NCBI GenBank assembly: GCA_029891385.1
Contig: CM057230.1
Location: 15,079,372 to 15,143,371 of the forward strand
Source: Erythroxylum novogranatense
Taxonomy: Eukaryota; Streptophyta; Magnoliopsida; Malpighiales; Erythroxylaceae
Direction of reading: 5' to 3'
Length of the DNA: 64,000 nt
The position numbers and the translations under genes are program-made. Under the pieces are notes generated by a model that had not been told where the DNA came from, did not search any database, and saw only the letters and a list, made by a program, of their open reading frames with translations. How positions within the stretch are numbered: the first letter of the stretch is position 1; every line of letters starts with the position of its first letter. Shown here in pieces: positions 44,320-57,291 of this stretch.

Positions 44320-45962
44320 CTGAGGGGTAGTGTTGGAGATATGTTCTTTGGATTTGGATTCGATTCTGTTAGGAATGACTATAAGGTTATGGTCAGTGCG
44401 TGTCCCGTGCAGAAATTCAAGGTTCAAGTCTGTTTCTGTTCCTATTATTTTATAGGCCGTGACGAAATAAAAAAAGATCTTAATAAATCGAAAATATACT
44501 TAAATTTATATATTTATATAAAATATAAATAATTCAATTTATAAGTACATATAATTAATTAAATATTAAATGTTCATAAATATATAAAGGATCATGATTT
44601 ATGAAAAACAATTTCTCTGTACATTTAATAATATAACAAAGTTGGATTAGAAAAAACAAAAGCACCTATATGAAATTGGAAGAAGTATGCAGCACAACCA
44701 AACTCCAATAGCTTTACAATATATTACAAAATATATAAATGGTATTATATCTGTGATAGAGAAAATATAAATAGCAAAATTTAATAAATAATATTAAAAT
44801 TAAAACCAAGAGCAAATTTTAATGATTGAGACACACTAATTTTTAAAATACAAGAAATTAATATATTTAAGAAATAAGCTAATATAATGTCTACGTTAAT
44901 GACAAATTATAAATTAATTATAACATATTCAAATATTTAATAAACTAAAATATATTAAAAATTAGAAATTTTACTTTTAAATTATAATCGGACTTAGAAG
45001 ACAAAATCGTAAAAATTTTTACTGCTAACTTGTGAGTTGAAGTATTTTAAATACATATATTGATGAAAAAAATAGAAGGTAAAATACACTTAAATATTTT
45101 AATACTATTTATAAGTATGAAATGTTAACTACAAAATTCACAACGTTAACTCATAACATTAAATCAATCTTTAACTTATAACATTAAACTAATCTTGGAA
45201 CTTACACTTCTGCTAATGTTGAACTCTTTGAAACATCTGCACCAATGTTAAAGTCATTTATTACTACCTGCTTACTTTAAAAGATTGATAATGAATTAGT
45301 GATATTGTTGCAATATATGGGAATCAAAACATGAGGATTGGGGGCCACTTCTCTTAATGGGCCCTGGGTCGGCGCTGATTTGGAGGGACGTCGATAGGCA
45401 ATGGCTAGACTCCAATCTTGTTTCTTTTAATGACCACCACCCAACTCAACGTTTCTTGAATGGGGTAATTCATTGGTTGGGCATCGGACAAAACGATGAG
45501 GGTTTGATTATTGGTTTCGATGTCTTCCATGACAGTTTCAAAGCCATGAAGTTCCCAGGTGATGTAAAATATTCACAACTTTTTCAAATGAGGGAAACCC
45601 TTGCCTGCGTTAATCATGGCGTTTGCTTAAATGGAGTACGTCACAAGTGGACCTCAAGCTTTGACATATGGGTGATGAAAGATTATGGCGTGGAGTCTTC
45701 ATGGACTAAGATGCACAGCTTTGAGTTTCAGGGATTACCTTCAATTTTAGGGATCAAGGAAGATGGTGATCTTTTGATGGTCAGGTCTAACCACGCAAAC
45801 ATGAGGGAATTACTTTGGTATAAACCAGAGAACAGACTGATGAAGCGCACTGGCGTACAAGTCATTTATTGTTCTAAACATGTCTTGACTTACATGGAGA
45901 GCTTAACTTTGTTGGACGAAGAAAGTGGTGCTATTTCTTATAAGAGACACCTTTGGGAGTGA
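44320..45962 (+). pseudogene. F-box/FBA pseudogene, 5'-truncated and interrupted
   Basis: 44320-44430 encodes GSVGDMFFGFGFDSVRNDY and KVMVSACPVQKFKVQV, equal to the middle of the intact gene at 40681. About 950 bases of foreign DNA follow (repeat B). From 45379 the match resumes: WRDVDRQWLDSNLVSF, NGVIHWLGIGQNDEGLI, MKDYGVESSWTKMHSFEFQG, through to AISYKRHLWE at 45962. This second part is fully open. The F-box and first third are absent, so an SCF-binding product cannot be made. CACTA-1 lies 200 bases downstream. Confidence 0.85.
44431..45378. repeat. Dispersed repeat B inside F-box pseudogene
   Basis: A shorter relative of repeat A (39190-40145) forms the left part. Its right end reads gggccctgggtcggcgctg, again a GC-rich hAT-like end. 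About 17 bases of the F-box gene (attccttgaaacaaggg in the paralogue) are missing at the insertion point. No clear TSD was found. Confidence 0.55.
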
Positions 45963-46199
45963 CGTTATAAGTGAATGATTAGTCATCTCAGTTACTATTT
46001 ACATCTTTACTGTTATGAATCGATTGCAAGACTCGTATCAATTAAACAAACATTGGTTGTTAGGTTCTCATTATCTTGCCTTTCTTTCGATTTCTTTGCT
46101 TTCTTAAATATATTAATATTTTAAATTATGGATGACTGTAATTATGTGGTTGATCATTCTCAACACCCACTACAAGAACGGAGCGAATTTCCGACAAAA

Positions 46200-46520
46200 A
46201 TTGCCGGTGGAAAAGAAGAAATTTCCGTCCGTAAAATAATTACCGACTGAAGTGTGTGATGGCGTGAAACGTCGATGCCACCATGGTTGGTATCTTTTAC
46301 CAACGGTTAGATTATGCGGTCAGTGTACATATACCGACGGACCGTTGATATAGGTGGACCGTTGATATAAGTGGTAGGAATATATTGACGGAGTTGTCGG
46401 TATAATTTGGTTAGATTGTACCGACGGTCCATCGGTATTTTTGGTGAGAATTTACAGATGGACCGTCGGTATTGTTGGTGAGAATTCACCGACGCCCTGT
46501 CGGTAAATTCCATACAAAAT
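46200..46520. repeat. CACTA-1 subterminal inverted motif cluster
   Basis: Short words such as accgacggaccg, tgaccgt/ggaccgtcggta and ccgacggtccatcggta recur in both orientations over about 320 bases. In En/Spm elements such regions bind the TnpA-like protein; that role is inferred here. Confidence 0.65.
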
Positions 46521-46789
46521 CATTGACGGTTTTATTACCGTAGGTAATTTCAATCTTTGCTCTCTAAATTCACCTTTACTTCGCTATAAATGTCTTGGTG
46601 AACAAAGATTTTTTTTAAAATTAGTTCGTAAAATTTGATTTGAATTTGAACAATTATATATTATCGTTGCAAAAGTTTTGAAATTTTGAACCCATAGAGT
46701 TTGTTTATAAAGAAATTTAAATGAGTTTTGTAACTGATAATGAAAACATTACAGTACATAAATAAAAACCAAATTATTGATAACAACAA

Positions 46790-47807
46790 TTCTATTGTCC
46801 TGGTGAGCTTGGCTGATGTGAGTCTCTTTCCCTTGCTCTCATTTGGTCAATGTCATTTTGGAGCTTATGGATTACCTCCGTCAACATCAGCACTGCGGAC
46901 TCCAGTTGATTGATACGTCGTGTTGTCGGCTCTAAACTAGATGATGTTGTTGTGGACATAGTAGAGGATGGGAATAAAATGTGTTCGTAGATGAGTCTAG
47001 GCCAAAGATCCTTCCCGGACTGTCCCTACCACCTACTGCATCAAAATATAGCTGGGTCTTATCAACTGGTTGTTCATCCTGCGTCAGTTGCCCAATTGTT
47101 TGTTGTATTTGATCCTATTAAGACACAATACTTATATTGTAGTTAGTAAGTGATAATTATTAAGATTGAATATTAAACTATAAAATTCACATACATTTAA
47201 TTCTCGACATCCATTGTTGACGAATGTGACACCGTCATGCTTCTTAGTATGAGTATGCAAAAACAATTGATGGGGTGTAGGCCTAACACCGATAGACTTT
47301 TCCTACATAATAATGAAAAGTAATAAGTTAAACGAGAACTCATAAAAATTTCGGCAGAGTCTCGTCTATTTTTATGATATTACCTCCTGTTCAAGAAAGC
47401 AAAGTACGCAACACTGCCATAAATGGCACCAGTAAATTACTCCACACAGTCATGAGCATTAGGCATACTACAAATATATGTTCATCACAACATTCACACA
47501 TCAATTAACATTTAACTATAGCAAAGAAAAAATTTAGAATATAAATGTCATATTAATATACTTACAAGCCTCTCTGCATGCTCGCGGTGAGCAATTGAAA
47601 TTCTCGTATGTCGGGAAGACTGTCTACACCTCGCCTACCACGTCTGTTGGTGGAGTTACGGGCCGATATGCGCATTACCTCAGGTGATCTCCAGTACACC
47701 AGCCAACGACCCCATATGGACTCAGAAATGAAAGAGGGTCATTCACCAGCATTGTGTATCTGATTAATAAAATCGCGATAACGTATACGAGCTTGCGACT
47801 CCCTTAC
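46790..47807 (-). pseudogene. CACTA-1 Ptta/En/Spm-type transposase, 3' exons
   Basis: Minus-strand exons with recognisable splice sites: about 47566-47807 (YRDFINQIH; a stop after NAGE; then SIWGRWLVYW; a GTAAG donor), 47384-47468 (CVE, stop, FTGAIYG), 47194-47304 (GVRPTPHQLFLHTHTKKHDG and FVNNGCRELN) and about 46880-47119 (QIQQTIGQLTQDEQ, YFDAVGGRDSPGRIFGLDS). The order matches plant Ptta/En/Spm proteins, which bind the element's ends. In-frame stops in two exons indicate loss of function. The first listed exon is split by the solo LTR and continues at 52016-52065. Confidence 0.7.
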
Positions 47808-50800
47808 TGTTGGAACTCGATCCGAAGACCGGATCCCAATCGAAGAACGTAATGAAAGTGGTCGAAACCAAAGCGAATGCACATCGGATAATTCGAATCT
47901 GAAGGCAAAACGAATAACAAAATGCGGAAAAAGAGAATCGAATAACAAAGGTATCAGAAACGAAACAAAGATTTATCGAAGTCAAAAGCGAATCGGATCA
48001 AAACGAAAACAAAAATAGCGAAGCGAAACGAATACGAATCGAAATGCGAATCGAAATCAAACCAAAACAAACGAAGTAACCGAACTGAATCAAATTCCGA
48101 CATTCGTTGGAACAAATATACTCATCGAAATACGATCGCGTTGGAAACCTAGACTATCCAAATCTGGTATATATATATATATTTATTCATTAATCAAACT
48201 CATACGAGGCAATCTTATTTCCTTTTTCTTGACAATTATCCTTAATCAAAATCTTAAATCACACAAACTTCTTATACATGCAAACAATCTCATAAATTCA
48301 TCTTTTAATCAATTCTTATCTTATTATACTTTTCTTTCTACCAAAATTTCGGCAGCATAACGATTGTCTTTCATAAAACTCAAAACCTGCAAGGGTTCAA
48401 AAATACACTTCTATATCCTCACAAGTAGCCAGTATCATCGGACACCCCATCCGGAATCCCAACTCAAACACAAAGCAGTATCTCAAATCATGCTTATATA
48501 CAATTCCCATTCATAAGCAATATACAAAAACTTAATACAATCAAAACACATCCCAATCATTTATGAATTACACAATTCCCAAAATCACATTCACCATACT
48601 CAAATATATACACCAATTCGTAATCCTCATACATTCTGAAATACATGCTCGAAATACATCATAATCACTTACTTACAAAACTTTAATGGCAATTCAAGCC
48701 ATTTACAAAACTTGTCCAAAAATCCCAAATACACAATTTACAAATAGAACAAAACGAACAGACGACTTGAATTTCTTTCATCCGTGTCCTGTGCAGCCGT
48801 GAACAGAATATACTATACTTTTCCGCATAGCGGTCCAGTGTAGCCGTGAAGGGAGTCTGAAATCGAAGCTCCAATGCCACTTGCGGGCAGTCGAGAGAAG
48901 GCTTTTAAAAACGAGACAATGCAATGACTCAATCTGAAGGGACCTAACCAAACTCACTTATCACATAATTCACACTTGAAAACGGAATGCCCGAAGGCAT
49001 ATTTCGAAACTTGATTTTCATGCGTGTCATACTAGACACATTCACATAATGCATACAATTCAATCAATTCAATCAATCAATGATTTCAACAATCAAGTCA
49101 ATCAATCAATGATTTCAACAATTTGCATAATTTATCAATGCATTCATAACAAATGAATTTCTAGATATTGCTATCGATTTATCAAATCATTTACAACAAT
49201 GAATTTAAGCTTGTAATAATTTTTCAAAAATCCAATTTTTGCTTTCTTTAATTTCCGAAAATTCATATATAGCTTACAAATCAAAATATAAATATGCTAC
49301 CCACCTCAATTCCATGCTAGAAACTTGATCCACACTTCAATTTGTGCATTCCTTCTATCTTTCTTCCAATTTAACATCTCCTAAGCCATCAACATCCAAA
49401 TTCAACATCATAATTTGCATAATTCTCAAAATTAACTATAGGAAACCCAAATTCATCACTTTACCAAGCTATCTAAAGCAAGAATTTCTAAAATTCCCAA
49501 ATTTCAACATTGACCTAAACCAATTTACCCAAATTCAATATCATAAATCCCATAATCTTCAAAATTGATATCATATTTCACAAACCCATACTATTATCTA
49601 TGATTCTAAACCAATAATTCACAAAATCCCCAAATCACAAATTTGTGCATAATCTCTAGTTAATTTCCATCTAAAATTAAACACAACCTAAGGCATAAAC
49701 ATCAAAATTGGCTTCATAAATCACATACCCATATCATTTTCTATGATTCTCAACTAATAATTCACTAAAAACTCAAAACTTAAAAATATCTCTTACCTCT
49801 TTTCTTCTCCAAATTCGAATTTTTATGGCTTGAAAGGAAGCTCTCTTCATTTTCCACCTTTTTTTTTCTCTTGAATCAACATAAAAATCCTTCTTGAAAC
49901 CTCAAAATTTTCGAAATCTCTAAGCTTTTTCTTCTTCTTTCTTCTCACGGCAACACTCTTTCATTTTCTCTCTTATTTCTTCTTCTTTTCATCAAAGGGT
50001 CATGCTTCCTCTTACCAAAACGACAGCTACTTCTATTTATAGTGCCATGTCAATTAAATAAGGGCTAAAAGACCAAAATACCCCTTCCACTTAAGCCTAA
50101 AGTCTTAATTCTTTCATGCTTACTTTCGGATATGATTCGCACTATCAATTTGAAGGAATTTGTCAAAACTACCTTCTAGAGAATTGTTCCTATATGTCTC
50201 AATTTCATAATGCCACAAGAATCATCTAATTTGGAGCACTACATCAAAAGTTATGCTCAAAACATCTCATATATGTCTTATGGTAAATCATTTTCCAGCA
50301 CATTATTTTCATACAAAAATTGACATTCTTAATCAAAAAATTGAAACTCAATGTCTTCATAACAATTGTAGCTCTATTTCTCTAGTTTAATCCAAATTAA
50401 GAATCACCTCATTTCGATTACTAAAGCAAAAGTTATGCCCAAAATACTTTCAGATATTCCTAATCTAAAACTGCACACTAATCTGGACTTCAATTCAGAA
50501 ATTGAAAGTCTTAGGGGCAAAATTGAAATTTACTTTATTCATATGACTTGTAGCCCTATGTCTTAATTTTATTTTGCCTCAAGAATCATTTCAATCGGAT
50601 CATCATAGATCGATAATTTCTCAAAATATAGAACCATGTTCAGAAAATGGTCCAACTCACTTTGATTAAATTAATCACCCTTAATTTAATCTCATAAATT
50701 CATAAATTTTCATAAAAGAAATCCATTGTCTTAGGAATCCAAAGCTTCAAAAATCAACTCAATCGAATGTCGGATGGAAAAGATATGAGCAAAAGATTGC

Positions 50801-52020
50801 ATAAGGGTCGGATTTGAAGAAACAAACAAAATCAGAAGAGAAACACAAACGGCGTCATTTTGCGCAAAGGAGAACAGACCGTGCAAAACGACGTCGCAGC
50901 GAAGGAGGAAGAAGCACCAAAACGGCGTCGAAACGAGGCAGGATGCCCGCATTTGGGCGAGCGAGGGCGTGCTCTCCCTTGTGAGCCGCTAGCAGGGCGA
51001 GATGAAAATTCCTTTTTTTCACATAAATAAATCCCAAATTTTCAAAATTCATAACTCTTGATCCCAAACGTCAAATACAACAAATTTGGTCTCTATAGAA
51101 AGCTTGAAGGAAGCTCCACAACTTCCATGAAGAACTCACCAATCAATTCTGTCTCTAAACTGATCAATTTTCTAATCAAAGATTTAGCCCAAATAATAAA
51201 TACCTAAACAAAGACCTCAACTTTGAAAATTTCTATCTTTCAACTCCAAAGTCCAAACATGTCATATTTTATATCAAAACGAAGATTAGAAAGTTACCTA
51301 CAACTTTCATGAAGGACATAAAAATCAATTTGATCTCTAAGAAAGTCAATTTTCCATTCAAACATTCTGTCCTCTAATACTCATGTCAAACCATAATGTA
51401 AACTTGTAAAAATCATAACTTATTATTCCTTGATCTAAAAATTGCATACTTTATATCAAAATAAAGATCAAATCACAATCTTCAACTTTCATGAAGAACT
51501 TCAAGGCTAAATTAACCTATAACTAGGTCAATTTTCCAATCAAAGCTTCAGTCATAATATAAATCAACCTATAACACACCTAAACTTTGACTGATCATAA
51601 CTTTCACTTTCGATATCGAAAAATTGCAAACTTTATGGCGACAGAAAGCTCTTAACATAAGCTACAAGTTTTCAGAATACTATTTTCTCAAATTTTGCCT
51701 CAAACAAAAAGTCAACTCTCAAGTCAAAAATTTTATCACTATTCATCCCCAAAGATCAAACTTTCTAAATTCTTCAAATTTTCACACTTTTTATTTTTAA
51801 TTCTTACTATTCAACTTCATTTCAATCAACTCATCCACTTGAACGTTCATAAACTATACAAATCTTCACAATAATCACAATCATCAAAGCCCAATTATTA
51901 TTTTCTCATAAATTTCTTAAAGCATACATACTTCTATTTCACAATACATATATAAAACCACTTATTTAAATTCACTTAATATTTCTAAATTTTACTCAAA
52001 AATTGAGGTCCAACACTTAC
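47803..52020. repeat. Target-site duplication cttac around solo giant LTR
   Basis: cttac at 47803-47807 and 52016-52020 flanks a TG...CA sequence. The transposase codons on the two sides join in register when one copy is removed. Confidence 0.9.
47808..52015 (-). mobile_element. 4.2-kb solo LTR of the giant-LTR family
   Basis: Starts TGTTGGAACTCGATCC and ends GAGGTCCAACA. It aligns along its length with the LTRs of the element at 17419-26312 (same gtctctatagaaa-cttga module, same tgccacttgcgggcag core near 48883, same late CG patch near 50860-51000), but is clearly more divergent. A (ta)n tract lies at about 48168-48182. No internal region remains, so it arose by LTR-LTR recombination. Confidence 0.9.
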
Positions 52021-52672
52021 GGTATGTATTATCCCGTCGAATTCAGAACCCCAGTAAAAATGTTTCTGAAAATAAAAAGAATAAATTCGATAACTTAACA
52101 TTTATGTATATGTATATGATGAATGTATACAACAAAAAGAAAAAAAATACGTATCGCTAACTGTACCTCAAACTCCTGATAGTAAAATGCCTTTGTGGCA
52201 TCAGAAATATTCTTCCATGCATAACCATCTGGATCAATCCTCTCTTTAAATGTAGATGTCATTTGTCTTGAATACAGTCCAGATGGAATGAACCTAATAT
52301 AAAAACAAATAAGTTCATAAATTTGTAAAAAATTTAAACATACTAGTTAATGCTAAACATAAATAGTGTTTGATGCGATTTCACTTACTGTTGATCGAAT
52401 ATTGTTATATACTTTCTACCATCATGACCCTTAAATCCAGGGTGGATCTCGTCTCCTTCCTCTTTCACAATTGTATTGGATGATGTATGGGTGTGAGATT
52501 GTTGTGTATCAGCAATTGCAAGTGATGATGTTCCTACAACTGTAGGCACTGAAGGTGGTGGTGGTGACTCAGTTTCAGCTAGAGTCTGTGACGGGCCTCC
52601 TTCACAATAAGTCCCTCCAAGCATGCTTCTAAGCCTGGGCCGCATGATCTGACGTTTTCTCTTTGGTCCCAT
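52016..52672 (-). pseudogene. CACTA-1 Ptta/En/Spm-type transposase, 5' exons
   Basis: Start ATG at 52672 (MGPKRKRQIMRPRLRSM). Exon 1 is 52389-52672, ending GRKYITIFDQQ at a GTAAGT donor; it has a Ser/Thr/Pro-rich linker. Exon 2, 52167-52293, encodes FIPSGLYSRQMTSTFKERID and GYAWKNISDATKAFYYQEFE between AG and GT sites. Exon 3 begins at 52065 with KHFYWGSEFDGII after a TTTCAG acceptor and is cut by the solo LTR. This is the conserved plant transposase family region (K-FY-EF, W). The N-terminal part is well preserved. Confidence 0.7.
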
Positions 52673-53173
52673 ATTTGTACCTGAAATAATATGTTTATTG
52701 AATTGTCTCATAAATATTTACATTTATTTCTAAATCTAATATTTTACACAATATATGTAAAAGGAATTCATATCATCACTTGGAATTAAGTAATGAGAAA
52801 CATTGTTACAGTCAGAGTGCAATAATAAAGTAGTCTGTAACACAATCATGTGTATTGTAAAGATACATGACAATGATATTAATTTTTTGATGGATTCCAA
52901 GTAACATGAGAGTCGCTAAAGGTAAAGGACTCCCCGATAGCTGGATTCCCGAGAAGGTTCTTCGCATGTTCGAACGCTGCAATAAAAACAGTAAATATTC
53001 TTCCCGCACGTATTTGGTTTTGAATACCTTATTGTAACAGTGTTTCCGCTATTACTAATTTTGTTGGTGAAATGTTTGGAAATGGTTTACCTACAACAAA
53101 ATAGCAAGGAACTTACATACTGTCATATTAAAAAGGGATAATGCAACCTATTCGGTATACGTATATGTACGTG
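52673..53173. other. CACTA-1 non-coding DNA 5' of the transposase
   Basis: No confident gene. On the minus strand 52990-52900 has a short open stretch (AFEHAKNLLGNPAIGESF) that could be part of another exon. CACTA-2 begins at 53174. Confidence 0.4.
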
Positions 53174-53691
53174 CACTACAACAAAAATGACATACGGTAA
53201 CAGGTGATAAGTGTTATTAAATATGAATAGTAACACTAATGACTATGCTATGACAGCCCATGTTACTAAAGATATGATGCTTTACTAACAGCTTTTGACA
53301 TGTTATTATCGAGTTTAATATGACATTTATTGATAACTAAAATAATTTTATATTATATTTTATAAATGTTATTAATTAACTATTTGTAACATTTTGACAC
53401 TATTATATATTAACTTTTGCAACATCATTAACATGTAGTAAATATGAATTTTATAATATTTTAAAATGTTATAGATAAGTTTTCCATGACATTGTTAGAA
53501 TGTTGCTAATGAGTTTATTATAGCATTTATTAATAGCTACAAATGATTTTATATTATATTTTATAAATGTTATTAATAAGCTATTTGTAACAATTTTGAA
53601 CTGTTATATATTAACTTTTGCAACATCATTAACATGTAGTAGATATGAGTTTTGTAACATTTTAAAATGTTATAGATAAGTTTTCATGACA

Positions 53692-55953
53692 TTGATTGTT
53701 AGACCCGAATTTTTTATATGATGATATTAAACATGAATTGTGATGATTATGTGATTTAGACTTAGTTTGATTTATTTTGGAATAATAGTGGATAATTGAG
53801 GTATAATTGCGTTTAATATGGTTTAAATAAGGCATTAGAGGATTAAATTATGTGAGGGCATTTGGGAAATTCACTTAAGTTTGAATGGATTTAGGCTTGT
53901 AACGAGGGTAAGTTGGTCTTTGTTCCATGCCTTAGGTTAAGAGGAAAGAAAGAAGAAGAGAAAGAGAAAGAAAGGAAAATAGAAGAGAAGAGAAAGAGGA
54001 AGAGAAGAAAAAGAAGAGAAGAACGCTGACGGTGGAGGAGGAAGAGAAGAGAAGAGAGTTTCGATCTTTGCAGTTTTTGATCGATTTGAAGTGCTTTCCA
54101 GGTAAGTTTCTCTTCGTTTAACCTTGTTTAGTTGGATTGAACCTTGAGATGAAGTGATTGTGAGAGAATCGAAAGTTTTAGGGTTTTAAGGCAAAAATGG
54201 TGAGATTTCTTGGGTTGATGCATTTGTGACTGATTTTGAGTTGTTAATGGGTTAGAAATGTAGTTTGAGACTTGATCTATAGTTTGGCTGTGTTGCATTT
54301 GTGTTTGGAGAAGGATTGAATTGTTTAAATGCAGAAAAGTCAGGTTCGAAGTCGTTTTCCAGGCCCGTACGTCGTGACGTGCGTATGAACACGCCGCGAC
54401 GTGCGAGTTCGTCGCGACGTGCGTATGAACACGCCGCGACGTGCGAGTTCGTCGCGACGAGAGAAAATTAAATTCGCCGCGACGTGGGGGGGAGGTTCGT
54501 CGCGACGTGCGAACTGTGTTCGCCGCGACGTGGCGTGGTAGGGTGTCATGGCATGGCACACTTAATGTGGTCGCCATGACGAAAGCAGTCGTTCGCCGCG
54601 CATGAGCCCTGTTATCCGAAAGTGAGATTTTGATATTTTGGGCATATCTTGGGCTTCGGATGTCCGATTGAGGTGATTTCAAATTTATTGTGATCTAGAA
54701 ATAAAGGACTACGAGTTGTATGAAGAAGGAAGTTCGAAATTATTTCAAGAGTTCGAGATTTTCGATGGGAGTCGGATGGAGACTTTTAACGCTTTACTTT
54801 TGCTTTTCGAGCTTTATTGAATATTTGTTATGGATATTAATTGTATGAAAACTTGGTTTATTATAGGGAACCAAGCTGATTTGACCCAATCGCAAGAGGA
54901 AGGACAACAGTGAGTCTGATACTCAAGCGATACTAGGTAGGTAATATGTTTATGGTTATTGTGTGTATGGGCAAAATGCCTTGTATATGCTTGCTTGCTT
55001 GCTTGCTTGCTTGCATGATATGATCTGAAATCTTGAAATTTGCATTTATGATTATGCATGGCTTGTTAAGCCTTATGGCAATTTGCACATACGAAAAGAA
55101 TGAGAACTTCGAAAGCTTTGCTAAAATGCCTTGAGCATGAATCGAATGAATTATGTGATTTGTTTGGGTAAGAGAGTTACGGATGGAGTCACGTGCACGT
55201 TGACAGTAAAGCCTTCTCCCGGCTGCCCACTTGTGGCAACGAGATCCTTGAGAAATCGGACTCGGATAGTTAACGGATTTACCTTTGGTTTATCCGGATC
55301 GTTTACGGAACTCTCGAGCCAATTGTTTGTGCATACATGATTGACTTGCTAAGCATGAGACATGATGAATTGTTATTTTATGAATCCCATGATATATGAT
55401 GATGATAATTGTAAAGTGATAATAATTGATTTGTTTATGCTTGAATATGTGGATCTATATATATATATATATGCTTGATTGTGTGGCTCGTTGTCAATGG
55501 CTATAAACGATATGCTCTCGAGCTTCATGACTCACCCCATTACTCTCTCCTCCTCAAAGTGCGAGATCGAGACGATTGTCGACCTTGCAAGGCATCGAAA
55601 CTTCAAGCTAGTTAGAGCCTTGTATAAGTTAGTACTTTGGTTAGCCCACCAGCATTTCATCATGGAGCATACTTTTGTATTTTGGGATTTAATTTCATTT
55701 TAAATTATGTTATCTTTTGAGAATATTTGGTGAATTTCTTCGAATGAGAATGAGATATGTTTTATGAATTTGAGATAATCAATGCATGTTTAGAATGCAT
55801 GTTTAGAATATGTATATGTATGATTATATGAATCGAATATGTATTTGTATGGATGTTGGGATCGGATCCGACGGTATTTGGGCGCCCGTCGCCGGCGCGA
55901 CTCGAGGGGCCGCCTCGGGGATCGGACATACGAGGCCCGGGCCCAACATTGAT
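53692..55953. repeat. Target-site duplication ttgat around solo gypsy LTR
   Basis: ttgat at 53692-53696 and 55949-55953 immediately flanks TG...CA ends within a 201-bp repeat unit. Confidence 0.9.
53697..55948 (+). mobile_element. Solo LTR of the gypsy family, 2252 bp, plus orientation
   Basis: Starts TGTTAGACCCGAATT and ends GGCCCGGGCCCAACA, the reverse of the LTR at 14845-17045, with which it aligns over its length. It includes the CACGTG block (55190-55195) and a CG-dense island (54360-54600) with a perfect 40-bp tandem duplication (54381-54420 and 54421-54460). A short tgct/ttgc repeat lies near 54988-55013. Frames inside are judged chance. Confidence 0.92.
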
Positions 55954-56790
55954 AGAATGTTATTGTTAAGTTTATTATAGCATTTATTGATAGCTACAAA
56001 TGATTTTATATTATATTTTATAAATGTTATTAATTAGCTATTTGTAACATTTTGAACTGTTATCTATTAACTTTTGCAACATCATTAACATGTAATAGAT
56101 ATGAATTTTGGAACACTTTACAAATGTTATAGATAAGTTTTCCATGACATTGATAAAATGTTGTTGTTGAGTTTATTATAGCATTTGTTGATAGCTACAA
56201 ATATTTTTATATTATATTTTATAAATGTTATTAATTAGCTATTTGTAACATTTTTAAGCTGTTATATATTAACTTTTTGCAACATCATTAACATGTAGTA
56301 GATATAAATTTTCTAACATTTTAAATATGTTATAGATAAGTTTTCCATGACATTGATAGAATGTTGTTGTTGAGTTTATTATAGCATTTATTAATAGCTA
56401 CAAATGATTTTATATTATATTATATAAATGTTATTAATTAGCTATTTGTAACATTTTGAACTGTTATATATTAACTTTTTGCAACATCACTAACATGTAG
56501 TAGATATGAATTTTGTAACATTTTAAAATGTTATAGATAAGTTTTCATGACATTGATAAAATGTTGTTGTTGAGTTTATTATAGCATTTATTGATAGCTA
56601 CAAATGATTTTATATTATATTTTATAAATTTTTATTAATTAGCTACTTTATAAATTTATTTTTACATCGCCAAATGTTATGAATATGAGTTTCAGTAACA
56701 CTTCTAAAATGCTCTAGATTATTGTTTAATAACAATTTTAAAAATATGTTATTATTGAATTTATGATAACATTTCTTGATGTTATTATAA

Positions 56791-57291
56791 TAGTGTTACT
56801 AATATATCTTGTGTAAGTTATATAAATAATGGGACACTAATGCGAAACAAATTTATAACTATAAAATTAACTTTTCAAAATATATTTTGTTATTCATCAA
56901 AGATAAGCAAATCATATATAATGAACACATAGACATCGATAACAAAAAGCAATAACGTATGTCTCTAAATCGTTATTCCAAAATAGTTCCTAAATTATTG
57001 AAACAAAACTGACTACCATATCATCTTCAAATTCCATGTGCTACCTTCCCATGAATAATATCCTTGACTTCCACAATCTACAACCATTGAAACAAAATCA
57101 TCAGTGTGTTTTTCAAATATAGTAGAATGACATAACATATGTTACAAACTTAAGAAGAGTTGAAAACATGAACATTTAAATAATTAATGCAAGACATTGA
57201 CATAATACCAATAAAAGTAAATACTAAATATTATTTAAAATCATGAGAAAACAGAGAAAATAGTTAATTACCTAAAAGTTAGTTTGGGAAA
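56791..57291. other. CACTA-2 spacer between repeat array and gene
   Basis: AT-rich DNA between the 201-bp array and the transposase-type coding segment. It would be the 3' side of the minus-strand gene; no feature is recognised. Confidence 0.35.

Larger units (their letters stand above)
53190..56790. repeat. CACTA-2 left subterminal array, about six 201-bp units
   Basis: The landmark ctatttgtaac (degenerate in the last unit) occurs at about 53380, 53581, 56038, 56239, 56442 and 56643. After removing the 2257 bases added by the solo LTR, spacing is 200-203 bases throughout. Each unit contains tttattatagcatttattga, atgtagtagatatga and atgttatagataagttt. Such arrays near CACTA ends are usually transposase-binding; that role is inferred. 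Confidence 0.85.

Noticed and set aside
54128..54682. A 184-codon minus-strand frame rich in RR/TSRRT
   Set aside because: It is produced by the CG-rich repeats of the solo gypsy LTR; the homologous LTR at 16243-16593 gives a similar Arg-rich chance frame.
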